NCBI GenBank assembly: GCA_902373545.1
Contig: CABKMZ010000012.1
Span: forward strand, 1 to 40,430
Direction of reading: 5' to 3'
DNA length: 40,430 nucleotides
Origin: an uncultured Actinomyces sp.
GTDB lineage: Bacteria > Actinomycetota > Actinomycetes > Actinomycetales > Actinomycetaceae
Below the pieces are notes generated by a model. It saw only the letters and a list, made by a program, of their open reading frames with translations. It was not told where the DNA came from and did not search any database. The position numbers and the translations under genes were made by a program. Positions 16,042 to 24,274 of the stretch are shown one piece after another (positions within the stretch are counted from its first letter, which is position 1; each line of letters starts with the position of its first letter).

Positions 16042-16203
16042 CAACCACCTTCAATGTGGCTTTTCCCGCACCAGCAAGCCGAAAAGTCGCTACAAAACCA
16101 ACATGTTTTGTCCATCCTTCAAGTTGGCTCCCACCAACTTCAACACCGACTTTCCCGTACCAACAAGCCAAAAAGGCACAATACAACCAACACGTTTTTG
16201 GCC
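16042..16203. repeat. Degenerate tandem repeat, two ~72-bp units
   Basis: Unit one (16042-16113) and unit two (16132-16203) align at roughly 70% by eye. Shared landmarks are CTTTCCCGYACCARCAAGCC and ACAAMACCAACAYGTTTTTG-like tails. Between them AAGTTGG...CCAACTT can form a hairpin. They lie just upstream of the transposase remnant and may be old element ends. Confidence 0.6.
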
Positions 16204-16258
16204 TGTAACCCTAGCGTCCTATCACCTAGAGACGCCTCGTCACGACAAAGAGGGAGCG

Positions 16259-16276
16259 AGGCCCGCTTCCGGGCCT
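16259..16276. terminator. Small hairpin, possible terminator
   Basis: AGGCCCG (16259-16265) and CGGGCCT (16270-16276) form a perfect 7-bp stem with loop CTTC; TCTGACGGTTGATTATTT follows on the plus strand. No gene clearly ends here, so its function is uncertain. Nothing else is recognisable in 16204-16406. Confidence 0.35.
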
Positions 16277-16406
16277 TCTGACGGTTGATTATTTCACAAC
16301 TAGCCCAGGGGGAATCCTCGCTCCACACACGAGAGTATCAAGTGTTTCGCGCAAGACGCGCGTGCGCCACCAGGCGGCACAACAGCACACCAGCTAGTGT
16401 CGACGC

Positions 16407-16667
16407 ATGGACCACGACACAGTGACGGCGTTTGTTGAAGACGCCATCGAAGATCTCGAGCAGCGCAACGCGCTCGAGGAAGTTGAATACCTGCGTATGA
16501 TGCTCGAGTGCGACGGCCCCGACGTTGACGGCGCAGTCTCGTCGCTCGTCAAATACGGCGCGGTCACGGTCGCCTGGGTTGAGCGGCTCGCAGCGATCAA
16601 CGAAGAAGCGGCGGGATTCTTCGACGAAGAACTAGCAGAACTGCGCGAAGGGCTCTCAGGCGCCTAG
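16407..16667 (+). CDS. Small acidic helical protein of unknown function
   Basis: 86 aa, strongly acidic, predicted all-helical: MDHDTVTAFVEDAIEDLEQRN and later EEAAGFFDEELAELREGLSG. No membrane segment, Cys pair or known motif. No Shine-Dalgarno precedes the ATG, but TAGTGT seven bases upstream could be a -10 hexamer for a leaderless message, common in actinobacteria. Codon use looks genuine (GC-rich third positions). It converges on the tmRNA terminator. Function not recognised. Confidence 0.65.
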   Translation: MDHDTVTAFVEDAIEDLEQRNALEEVEYLRMMLECDGPDVDGAVSSLVKYGAVTVAWVERLAAINEEAAGFFDEELAELREGLSGA

Positions 16668-16709
16668 GCTCACTTCACGCCAAAGCGGAGCGCACAAAAC
16701 GCAAACAAA

Positions 16710-16736
16710 CCCCGGGCTTCCAGCGGAAGCCCGGGG
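16710..16736 (-). terminator. Rho-independent terminator of tmRNA
   Basis: A perfect 12-bp stem: CCCCGGGCTTCC (16710-16721) and GGAAGCCCGGGG (16725-16736) with a 3-base loop. Reading the minus strand, TTTGTTTGCG follows. It lies six bases past the CCA end of tmRNA and may also stop the convergent plus-strand gene. Confidence 0.88.
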
Positions 16737-16741
16737 TGGGA

Positions 16742-17119
16742 TGGTGGAGATGGGGGGAATCGAACCCCCGTCCAATAGTCGGCCCCGAATTCTTCTCCGA
16801 GCGCAGTCTACGGTTTTATTTCTCGGCCCCCGGCATTGCGTAGACTCACCGCCGGATGGGCTCAGTTGATTGAGTGTCGGAGGCGCCCCACCAACATGGG
16901 CGACTCCCAGTGGCTCCCTAGACGACGCCAGACACCGGGCCGGAAGCAACTCCCGGGCTGACGGACTAAAGGTTCAGGCTGCGATATCAGGCAGCGAGAA
17001 CGTAGTCGGTGCGATTCTGTTCGGCACCTATTGGTTTGCACGCATCGTTTACGAGTTGAGCGTACATTCTCGGCTCGCTTCACTTCGATCGACGACCACT
17101 GTCGAAACCGATCATCCCC
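16742..17119 (-). ncRNA. ssrA: tmRNA (ssrA)
   Basis: About 378 nt. The 5' end GGGGATG (complement of 17113-17119) pairs with CATCTCC near the 3' end, followed by A and encoded CCA (16742-16744). The TpsiC arm reads GGGTTCGATTCCCCCC and the 5' part carries the typical GGTTTCGACAG. The tag frame, complement of 16987-17025, encodes AEQNRTDYVLAA followed by TGA; TAGGT immediately precedes the resume codon GCC, resembling the TAGTC before the resume codon in E. coli. tmRNA with SmpB frees ribosomes stalled on broken mRNA and tags the product for proteolysis. SmpB is encoded 5.3 kb upstream on the same strand. Confidence 0.95.
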
Positions 17120-17174
17120 TCTTGAGTTTTCAACTCCCCGACGCCCAGCGTTACCGCAGACCGTCGGACACATC

Positions 17175-17204
17175 AGCATACAACCATTCCACGTACGCCG
17201 TCAA
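17175..17204 (-). promoter_or_regulatory. Putative tmRNA promoter
   Basis: On the minus strand TTGACG (complement of 17199-17204) and TATGCT (complement of 17175-17180) are 18 bases apart. Transcription would start near 17167, leaving a precursor leader of about 48 bases before the mature 5' end, to be removed by RNase P. Confidence 0.55.
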
Positions 17205-17230
17205 GACAGAAAACCCATCGCACGAGGAAA

Positions 17231-17259
17231 GAGGCCCCCCGCGAACACGCGCAGGCCTC
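17231..17259 (-). terminator. Terminator after the YhgE/Pip gene pair
   Basis: GAGGCC (17231-17236) pairs with GGCCTC (17254-17259), with additional CGCG/CGCG pairing inside. On the minus strand TTTCCTCG follows. It lies 22 bases beyond the stop codon at 17281 and separates the membrane-protein pair from the tmRNA promoter. Confidence 0.6.
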
Positions 17260-17280
17260 GTCCCTACGAGCACCGCCGTC

Positions 17281-19476
17281 CTACAGGAGCTTCGTGGACT
17301 CCAGCTTGGCCACCATCCGCCGATTGCCCCGCACCAGTAATGGGCGCAAAGCCAGCCCCAGGAACGCGGCGAACAGGATGAAGGAAGCGAGGAACCACAT
17401 GGCGTCCGCATACTCGTGCCCCGAGTATCCGGCGATCGACGCACGAAGCGCCGTGATCGCGTGGGTGGCCGGCAGGAACGGGGACACAGACGAGAAGAAG
17501 GGCGGCAAAATTGCCAGCGGGAACGCTCCTCCGGCTCCCGAGATCTGTAGGACCAGCAAGAGCACACCCAGGGCCTTGCCCGCATTCCCGAACGTCGCGA
17601 TCAGCGTGTACATCAAGAACGAGAACACCACAGCCGTCAGCCACAGGGTGCCCATGAACTCCAGGGGGTGGTTGTGTTGAACCTTCAGGAAATACAGGTC
17701 ACCCAGCCCCAGCAGAGTCGCCTGGGCGAGCGCCACCGTCCCGAAAATCAGGTAGCGCCCCAGGTACCCGGCAGACAGGCGGATCGGCGAAGCGGTCAAC
17801 GTCGCGCGCAGCGGATCATCCTCGGCCAGGCCATCAGCGACATTCTCGTCAGTCACGTCGGAGCGGATGGACACAACCATGAGAACGGAGCCGACCCACA
17901 GAGCCAGGATCGTATACATGGGTGCCATCTGAGAGCCGAAGTTCGCCACCGGATAGACGGGGATCGTATCGACGCCGACGGGGGCGGCGATGGCCGCGGC
18001 CAACGCCTCGGGATTGTTCCCGATGACGTCCTTCAGGGTCGTCAGATCGCCGCTGTCCTGCGCTTCCTTGATGGAGTTGTGCAGCGAGTCCATCTTGCCG
18101 GCAGAATCTCGCATATCCGTTGCCGCAGAGGTCAAACTGTCACGCAAGCTCGTGAGCTTCTCGCGCGCACTGTCGCTGCCGTCCGAGGCAGTGGACGTCG
18201 AGGAGGACAAGCTGGAGCGCGCAGACGACAGAGAACTCTGGGCCGACGACAGGGTTGATGCCAGTGAGTCGAGTTTCGGCTTCAGATCGTTGTCGTAGTC
18301 TGCGGACAGGTCGTCGACGGCCTGGTGCGCGTCGGCAATCAGCGCGGTGATGTTGTCGTGATTGGTTTGCGCGTTCGAGGTCTTCGTGTCGAGGTCGGTA
18401 GCCGCGTCGCGCAGGTTGGTCGCCAGGGTGCGGAGCCGGTCGGCTGCGCTTTGCAGCGTATCCAGGGAGGACTGGGATACGGGAGAACCTGGCATGTCTT
18501 TGAGCGTCTTTTTGATGTCTTCGTACGTGGTCGCGTGCGAGTCCAAGACTCCCGCCTGCGACCGCAGCGACGCGGAGGCATCGGCTGTACTGGTTGACGC
18601 CGTGGAATACACGTTCTCCACGGAGGTGGACAGCGTGTCCAGCTCTGTCTTGGATGAGTCGATGGCGCTCGAGACAGAGGCAATCGCTCCCGTGGCTGCA
18701 GCGGTCAGACCGGTTACCCCGGAGTCGGCGCTGCCGACAGCTGACTGCGCGGAGGATTTCGCGGCCCCCACGCCGGACACGAGTGTGGTCGTCGAATCGA
18801 TGAGAGTCAGCGAAGAGCTGGCCAACGCAGCGTACGCATCCGCACTGTCGGCGGCGGTCCGCAGGCGCATAGCCACCAACTGCACGCGGTTATCGAGCTT
18901 GGTGACGGCCCCCGTTGCGGTCGTCGAGGACAGTGCGTCCCCCATCGATGAGGCCGTATCCAGCGCAACCTCGGCGAGAGTCTGTGCGAAGGTCTGGTTC
19001 ACCTGCGCGCTGACGGCCTCAGCGCCCTGGCCAGCGAGCTTGGGGCTAATGCCGTTCTTCTTCTCGTTGACGTAGTAGGTCATGGGGGCGCTAGACACCT
19101 CGCCGTCGAAGAAGGTCAGCATATCCTTCGAGAACTCCTCGGGGATGACGATGGCCGCGTAATAGTCGCCGGAGCGCGTCCCTTCGATGGCCTCGTCCTC
19201 CGTGGCAATCACCCAGTCAAAGTTGTCGTTCTTTCGCAGCGCGGAGACGACCTGGTCACCGATGTTGATGTGCAGAGGCACCAGATCGGACTTGAAGCCC
19301 ACATCCGTGTTCGCGATAGCGATGCGCAGGGAACGCGTGTTGCCGAAGGGATCCCAGGACGCAGCAACGTTGAACCACGTAAACAGCGAGGGGATGACGA
19401 TCAGTCCAAAGGTCACGACGACGGCAATCAGGGAGCGACGCGCGCGGCGCAGGTCCGCGCGGTAGATAGCCCACAT
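17281..19476 (-). CDS. YhgE/Pip-family membrane protein (second of pair)
   Basis: 731 aa. N-terminal membrane segment (AVVVTFGLIVIPSLFTWFN), then the YhgE/Pip signature NVAASWDPFGNTRSLRIAIANTD and YYVNEKKNGISPKLAG. A long Ser/Ala/Thr/Asp-rich coiled region (about 180-480) follows, then five to six C-terminal membrane segments of the ABC-2-permease type (LGVLLLVLQISGAGGAFPLAILP). Relatives include phage infection protein Pip and the ESX-associated EsaA; the outer coiled region is exposed. The ATG at 19476 lies five bases after the upstream paralogue's stop codon, so the two are translationally coupled and probably form a heteromer. Role in transport or phage adsorption is inferred from the family. 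Confidence 0.9.
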   Translation of the reverse strand: MWAIYRADLRRARRSLIAVVVTFGLIVIPSLFTWFNVAASWDPFGNTRSLRIAIANTDVGFKSDLVPLHINIGDQVVSALRKNDNFDWVIATEDEAIEGTRSGDYYAAIVIPEEFSKDMLTFFDGEVSSAPMTYYVNEKKNGISPKLAGQGAEAVSAQVNQTFAQTLAEVALDTASSMGDALSSTTATGAVTKLDNRVQLVAMRLRTAADSADAYAALASSSLTLIDSTTTLVSGVGAAKSSAQSAVGSADSGVTGLTAAATGAIASVSSAIDSSKTELDTLSTSVENVYSTASTSTADASASLRSQAGVLDSHATTYEDIKKTLKDMPGSPVSQSSLDTLQSAADRLRTLATNLRDAATDLDTKTSNAQTNHDNITALIADAHQAVDDLSADYDNDLKPKLDSLASTLSSAQSSLSSARSSLSSSTSTASDGSDSAREKLTSLRDSLTSAATDMRDSAGKMDSLHNSIKEAQDSGDLTTLKDVIGNNPEALAAAIAAPVGVDTIPVYPVANFGSQMAPMYTILALWVGSVLMVVSIRSDVTDENVADGLAEDDPLRATLTASPIRLSAGYLGRYLIFGTVALAQATLLGLGDLYFLKVQHNHPLEFMGTLWLTAVVFSFLMYTLIATFGNAGKALGVLLLVLQISGAGGAFPLAILPPFFSSVSPFLPATHAITALRASIAGYSGHEYADAMWFLASFILFAAFLGLALRPLLVRGNRRMVAKLESTKLL

Positions 19477-19481
19477 GGTTC

Positions 19482-22361
19482 TCACTTCGCGCCCTCCTCG
19501 TCCTGGGTACACTCGGCATCCGCTTCATCGCCGAGGCCGGGGTCGGTCTCGGCGATCTCGGCTCCCTCCGCTGACTTGTTCTCATCCGCGAGGCCGGGGT
19601 CGGTCTCGGCGATCTCGGCTCCTTCCGCTGACTTGTTCTCATCCGCGAGGCCGGGGTCGGCCTCGGCGCTCGCCTTCCCCTGCGCGGAGGGGGCGGTGTC
19701 GGCGGAGTCCGGGCAGGCCTCGTCCTCGGACTCCTCGCTCACATCACTGCCGTGCTCGGAGTCGTACTGTGCGAGGGATGCCGCCAGGGCAGAGGAAATC
19801 GACGCACTCACGGCGGCAGCACCCAGAGCGATACGCGAGCGGGCGCCCTTGATGCGGCGGGTCAGCAGCGAACGCACATCGCTCTCGTCCATGGCACCGA
19901 GCAGCTGCTGACGCTCGAGCGCCTCGCGCAGGTACTGCAAGCCGATCAGGAACATGATGACAGCCAGGACCCACACGATCCATGCACCCAGCACAACCGG
20001 TACTTCGGCGGAATTCGTGACCGACAGAACAGCGAGAGCCGCGGGCACGAGAACACCCAGCACAATGGCGCCACGCCTGATGCGCGGGTAGCGGCGCTCG
20101 AAGCGGGCAGCACGCGCGGACACCGACCGCTGGAAACCTTCATGATCGGCCAGCGCCGCAACGATCTGGGTGAGGCGATAGCGGCTGGAGGGAACGCGCG
20201 TCGCCTCGGCCACAAACAGGCCCGAGGACGACAGATCCCGCGTGATCATCGCGTTCAGGTTCACCAGGAAGGGGCGCAGCGCCAGCCCAATGACGAATGC
20301 GAGCAGCGTGTGAATGCCGAGCGCCCCCAGTGCCGAGAAGTACTCATGCCGGTAGAAGCCTGCGACCGTCTCACGCATCGCGTTAATGCCGTAGGTGAAG
20401 GGAAACAGCGGGTGCAGGAAGCGGAAGAAGGACGGCAGCATCTCGATCGGGTACAGGCCGGCGGAGCCGGGAATCTGCACGACCATGATGATGACGCACA
20501 GCCCCTTGCCGATGTGCTGGAAGCACGTCGCGAGCATGTAGACGATCGAGACATAGACCAGCGAGATGATCATCGACGTCCCCACGAACGCTGGGCGCGA
20601 CACGGTCTGCACGCCGATCACGAGAACACCGATCGACACGACAAGCGCCTGGATGATGCCGAAGAATGCCAGCAACATCCACCTGCCCATGTACTTAGCA
20701 GCCGAGGAAGTCGGGCCGATCTCCTCTTCGTCAACATCGAGCTTGATGAGAAGAACGAGGGAGAACGCGCCGATCCACAGCGCCAGGTTCGTAAACAGGG
20801 GTGCCATAGCCGACCCGTAGGCGGCGACCGGGAACACCGTCTGCGTCTGGATCGAGGTCGGCGACGCCATGAAGGAGGCGACCGATTCTGCGTTGGTCCC
20901 CAGCGATGTTGCCAGGTCACGCAACGTGTTCGACGATGCGATCGACGAGATATCCGTCGAGACAGTATCCAGGTCCGTCTTAATCGCGTCCGCGTTAGTG
21001 GCGCTATTCGACGTGGCGCTCTTCGTATCATCGAGCAGCGAATCCAACTGGTCGAGCAGCATCGACACATCGTCGCGTTGGCTGCGCAGGGTGTCGAGCG
21101 AGGAACGCATCGATGAGGAGGCACTCGAAAAATCATCGATGGCCGCCGAGAGTGTGGGAACCTCGCCGCTCACGCCCGTTCGCGCGTTCGATACAGCAGT
21201 CTGCACGGAACTGGCAGCGGTCGATGCGGAGGACAGAGCCGTCGAAATCGACGTCGAGGACGTGGACAGGTCCGTGTTCAGCGTCGTCAGGTCGGTAATC
21301 GCGGTCGACAGCGACGTGTTGTTGTTCGTCAGATCCGTCAAGGCGGTGCCCACGCCAGGAAGATTCCCCACCCCCGCCGTGTCCAGGTCACTGAGGACCG
21401 TACCGACCGTCGTGTTGATCGAGTTGCCCTCCACAAGCAGGCCGTCGAGCCTGCCCGTTGCGCCCTGCACGGCACCGTCGAGGCTGCCCGCGTCGGTCGA
21501 CAGGCCGGCGAGCGCATCCGACGTATTGGTCGATAGACCATCCAGAACCGACCCCATGTCGGCGGAAAAATCAGCCAGCGAGGTACGAGCGTCGGTCACC
21601 AGCGCGTCGGCCGTGTCCAGCGATGTCGACAGGTCGTCGGCCGCGGTATCGAGCTCCCCCAGCGTCGTACGAGCCGAGGCCACGGAATCCTTCGCGGAGT
21701 CAATCGTCTCGCTCATCCCGGACAGGGTGTCCGACGCGTTCTGTACCTTCGTCGATGCCTCCCCGAGTGATGTCACCACGTCTGCACGCGCAGTGTCGGC
21801 CTGATCCGCGATGCTCACTCCGGCCTCGGACGCCTTCTCGGACAGAACCTTTGCGACGGTGGACACGAACGTCGCGTTGATCTGCCGATCCAACGCCGTC
21901 GCGCCCGCCCCCGTGACCTTCGGAGCCACCGCGTTGTTCTTCTCGTTGACGTAGTACTGGATGTTCGGCTTGACGTACGTACCGTCAACAATGCCAGTCA
22001 GATCGGAAGAGAACGAGGCCGGGATAATGAAAGCGGCATAGGAATCACCGCGCTCGACCTCAGCCAGGGCCTCGTCCGCACTCACGAGGTGCCAGCCCAG
22101 CTGATCGTTTTGTTTCAGTTGTGACGCCAGCATTGCACCAACGTTAATGGTGCCTAGACTGTCCTTCGTTGCACCCTCGTCCTCGTTGGCTACGGCCACG
22201 CGAATCTGCGACGTATTGGCATAGGGATCCCAGAATCCCGCGATGTTGAACCACGCGTAGAAAGCGGGCACGAACGCCATACCGATGATGACAATCCACG
22301 CGGCCGGAACACGCACCAGCCTCAGAAGATCACGACGAAAAATCCTGATGGAACCTCGCAC
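19482..22361 (-). CDS. YhgE/Pip-family membrane protein with acidic repeat tail (first of pair)
   Basis: 959 aa with a GTG start at 22361; AGAAGG lies eight bases upstream. Same plan as its partner: membrane anchor, FNIAGFWDPYANTSQIRVAVANED, YYVNEKNNAVAPKVTG, a long Ser/Thr/Ala/Asp-rich coiled ectodomain (about 170-500), and C-terminal ABC-2-like segments including VIIMVVQIPGSAGLYPIEMLP. It differs in an additional C-terminal half: about 250 residues with two more membrane segments (GAIVLGVLVPAALAVLSV, VVLGAWIVWVLAVIMFLIGL) and a cytoplasmic acidic tail made of 19-residue repeats. Upstream is smpB (18-base gap), so it may be co-transcribed with it. Family is clear; substrate is not. Confidence 0.9.
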   Translation of the reverse strand: MRGSIRIFRRDLLRLVRVPAAWIVIIGMAFVPAFYAWFNIAGFWDPYANTSQIRVAVANEDEGATKDSLGTINVGAMLASQLKQNDQLGWHLVSADEALAEVERGDSYAAFIIPASFSSDLTGIVDGTYVKPNIQYYVNEKNNAVAPKVTGAGATALDRQINATFVSTVAKVLSEKASEAGVSIADQADTARADVVTSLGEASTKVQNASDTLSGMSETIDSAKDSVASARTTLGELDTAADDLSTSLDTADALVTDARTSLADFSADMGSVLDGLSTNTSDALAGLSTDAGSLDGAVQGATGRLDGLLVEGNSINTTVGTVLSDLDTAGVGNLPGVGTALTDLTNNNTSLSTAITDLTTLNTDLSTSSTSISTALSSASTAASSVQTAVSNARTGVSGEVPTLSAAIDDFSSASSSMRSSLDTLRSQRDDVSMLLDQLDSLLDDTKSATSNSATNADAIKTDLDTVSTDISSIASSNTLRDLATSLGTNAESVASFMASPTSIQTQTVFPVAAYGSAMAPLFTNLALWIGAFSLVLLIKLDVDEEEIGPTSSAAKYMGRWMLLAFFGIIQALVVSIGVLVIGVQTVSRPAFVGTSMIISLVYVSIVYMLATCFQHIGKGLCVIIMVVQIPGSAGLYPIEMLPSFFRFLHPLFPFTYGINAMRETVAGFYRHEYFSALGALGIHTLLAFVIGLALRPFLVNLNAMITRDLSSSGLFVAEATRVPSSRYRLTQIVAALADHEGFQRSVSARAARFERRYPRIRRGAIVLGVLVPAALAVLSVTNSAEVPVVLGAWIVWVLAVIMFLIGLQYLREALERQQLLGAMDESDVRSLLTRRIKGARSRIALGAAAVSASISSALAASLAQYDSEHGSDVSEESEDEACPDSADTAPSAQGKASAEADPGLADENKSAEGAEIAETDPGLADENKSAEGAEIAETDPGLGDEADAECTQDEEGAK
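19533..19666. repeat. In-frame 57-bp tandem repeat in the YhgE/Pip tail
   Basis: Two near-identical 57-bp units (19533-19589 and 19590-19646; the second differs by single bases) and a partial third from 19647. Each encodes DPGLADENKSAEGAEIAET. Multiples of three keep the frame, so copy number could vary between strains and change tail length without disrupting the protein. Confidence 0.9.
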
Positions 22362-22379
22362 GTAATCGCCTTCTTTCCC

Positions 22380-22907
22380 TTACCGGCGGGCCTGCTTCAC
22401 GTAGCGGCGCATCGCGCGCTCGGCCTCGCGCTGATCCTGCTTCTCGCGCAGGGCCTGGCGCTTATCCCATTCCTGCTTGCCCTTAGCCAGGGCGATCTCA
22501 ACCTTGACGCGGCCCCCGATGAAGTACAGCTCCAGGGGCACAATCGTGTAGCCCTTCGCGGCCACGCGGTCCTGCATGCGGTCGATCTCGGCGCGGTGCA
22601 GCAGCAGCTTGCGCTTGCGCGTGGGCGCGTGGTTCGTCCACGAGCCCTGCGAGTACAGGGGGATGTTGGCGCCGTACAGCCACGCCTCTCCCCCGTTGAT
22701 CTCGACCCAGGCGTCGACGAGGGACGCGCGGCCCATGCGCAGCGCCTTCACCTCGGTACCCATGAGGGCCAGGCCGGCCTCCCACGTGTCCTCAATCGTG
22801 TAGTCGTGGCGAGCCTTCTTGTTACGGGCGATCGTCTTCTTCGCGTCGGAGGCAGCCTTGGCGCGCTGCCCCTCCGTGGTCTTGGGCTTCTTCCATTCCT
22901 TGGGCAT
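22380..22907 (-). CDS. smpB: SsrA-binding protein SmpB
   Basis: 175 aa, slightly longer than the usual ~155-160 because of an N-terminal Lys/Ala-rich extension. The OB-fold core is evident: IARNKKARHDYTIEDTWEAGLAL, then GTEVKALRMGRASLVDAWVEI, and the HAPTRKRKLLLHRAEID region. The C-terminal tail KGKQEWDKRQALREKQDQREAERAMRRYVK is the basic helix that enters the mRNA channel of stalled ribosomes. SmpB binds tmRNA, encoded 5.3 kb downstream on the same strand. It lies after the ftsEX-peptidase genes but behind a strong terminator, so it likely has its own promoter in the 43-base gap or depends on read-through. Confidence 0.97.
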   Translation of the reverse strand: MPKEWKKPKTTEGQRAKAASDAKKTIARNKKARHDYTIEDTWEAGLALMGTEVKALRMGRASLVDAWVEINGGEAWLYGANIPLYSQGSWTNHAPTRKRKLLLHRAEIDRMQDRVAAKGYTIVPLELYFIGGRVKVEIALAKGKQEWDKRQALREKQDQREAERAMRRYVKQARR

Positions 22908-22950
22908 GACCTGCCTCCCTCCACACTCGTATTCCTGCTCTGACAGGAAA

Positions 22951-22980
22951 GACCCCCGCAGCGCAAACGCTACGAGGGTC
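22951..22980 (-). terminator. Rho-independent terminator after the M23 peptidase gene
   Basis: A 13-bp stem (with two G-U pairs on the transcribed strand) closes a TTTG loop; TTTCCTGTC follows on the minus strand. It lies 14 bases past the peptidase stop codon and ends the ftsE-ftsX-peptidase transcript. Confidence 0.82.
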
Positions 22981-22994
22981 CATCCTAACCCGGA

Positions 22995-24269
22995 TTACAA
23001 GTAATCCATGGGTTCAACGTAGTTTCCGTTCTCACGAACACCGAAATGCAGGTGGCAGCCCGTCGCGTAGCCGGTCGAGCCGACTTCACCCAGAGCGTCG
23101 CCCGCGTTCACGTACTGTCCGGGAGAGACGTACTGGGCCTGCATGTGCAGGTATTCCGTGATGACGGAGTTGCCGCCGACGATGCCGTGGTTGACATCCA
23201 CGTAGTTGCCCGCCGACACGTCCGCGGAGACGGCGCTGACGTAGCCGGAGGCGACCGCGCGAATGATGGTGCCGCAGTCGGCCGCCATGTCCGTACCCGA
23301 GTGGCCCTTCATGTAGCCCAGCACCGGGTGGTAGCGCATACCGAAGGGGCTGGTCACCACGATGGGGATGTCGAGGGGGTTACGGAAGCCCGAGGAGGAC
23401 GTGTAGGACACGCCCGTGGCCTGGTTCGCCGCGTCGATGGCCGCCAGCTCATCGCTGCGCGCCTGGTAGTCGGCCTCGGCCTGGTCGAGCGAGGCCTGCA
23501 CGTCGCCCTTCTGCGCGTCCCATTCGGCCTGTTTCGCGGAGGCCTGATCCTTGAGCGTGTTGAGGTCCGTGAGCTTGGCGTCGGCGTCATCCTTCGCGGT
23601 TTTCGCGTCCTTTTCCGCCTGCGCGGCCTTGGCCTCGAGGTCGGAGATGCGATCCGTGATCGCGCCCTGGCGTGTGGACTGCGTGCGCTGGGAGGAGGAG
23701 ACGTCCAGCGCCGAGGTCATGGTCTGGTTTTCGGTGCGCAGCGCCATGTCAGCGACCGCTGCCCGCTCCGTGATGGACTCGGTGCCGCCGGAGGTCAGGG
23801 CGACGGCGACAGGGTCGACGTTGCCGTCGCGGTACTTGCGGCGAACCAGGTCGCCGATTGCCCGCTGGGAGTCGTCGGCCTGCGTGTTCGCGTCGGTCAG
23901 CGAATCGTCGATACGGGTCTGTTCGCCCTTCGCGGCGTTCAGCTCGCCCAGGACCGTCGTATGTTCGCGCGTCTTCTTGTCGTAGTCGGCCACGGCGTTG
24001 TCGTAGGCGGTCTGCGCGTCGGGAATCTGGGCGTTGAGGTTTTGCAGGTCGATAAAGACCTGCGCCAGCGACGCGTCGATGCCTTCGAGCTGAGACTGGA
24101 GAGCATCGACGGTCGCCTGCGCGTTAGCCACCGCATCAGCGGCGGCGTCGCGGTCGTCGTCCGCCCGTGCGGGCAACGTCTGGCTCATCGCGACGAACGA
24201 GGCGAACGCGAGGACCAGGGCGCCCGCGCGGAGGAAGCCGCGGCGGGGACGACGATGAAGAGAAAACAT
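22995..24269 (-). CDS. Secreted M23 peptidase with coiled coil (FtsEX-linked, EnvC-like)
   Basis: 424 aa from the ATG at 24269, five bases past the ftsX stop. A basic n-region and hydrophobic core (RAGALVLAFASFVAMSQTL) give a signal peptide ending near ARA-DDDR. Residues about 40-300 are two long coiled-coil segments rich in Ala, Asp, Gln and Lys. The C-terminal LytM/M23 domain keeps zinc ligands: His323 and Asp327 (GHSGTDMAAD) and HLH at 406-408 (CHLHFGV), so it should be an active peptidoglycan endopeptidase, unlike inactive EnvC of E. coli. Its place after ftsEX suggests FtsX controls it through the coiled coil, by analogy with EnvC, PcsB and RipC. Confidence 0.93.
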   Translation of the reverse strand: MFSLHRRPRRGFLRAGALVLAFASFVAMSQTLPARADDDRDAAADAVANAQATVDALQSQLEGIDASLAQVFIDLQNLNAQIPDAQTAYDNAVADYDKKTREHTTVLGELNAAKGEQTRIDDSLTDANTQADDSQRAIGDLVRRKYRDGNVDPVAVALTSGGTESITERAAVADMALRTENQTMTSALDVSSSQRTQSTRQGAITDRISDLEAKAAQAEKDAKTAKDDADAKLTDLNTLKDQASAKQAEWDAQKGDVQASLDQAEADYQARSDELAAIDAANQATGVSYTSSSGFRNPLDIPIVVTSPFGMRYHPVLGYMKGHSGTDMAADCGTIIRAVASGYVSAVSADVSAGNYVDVNHGIVGGNSVITEYLHMQAQYVSPGQYVNAGDALGEVGSTGYATGCHLHFGVRENGNYVEPMDYL

Positions 24270-24274
24270 GCGAC

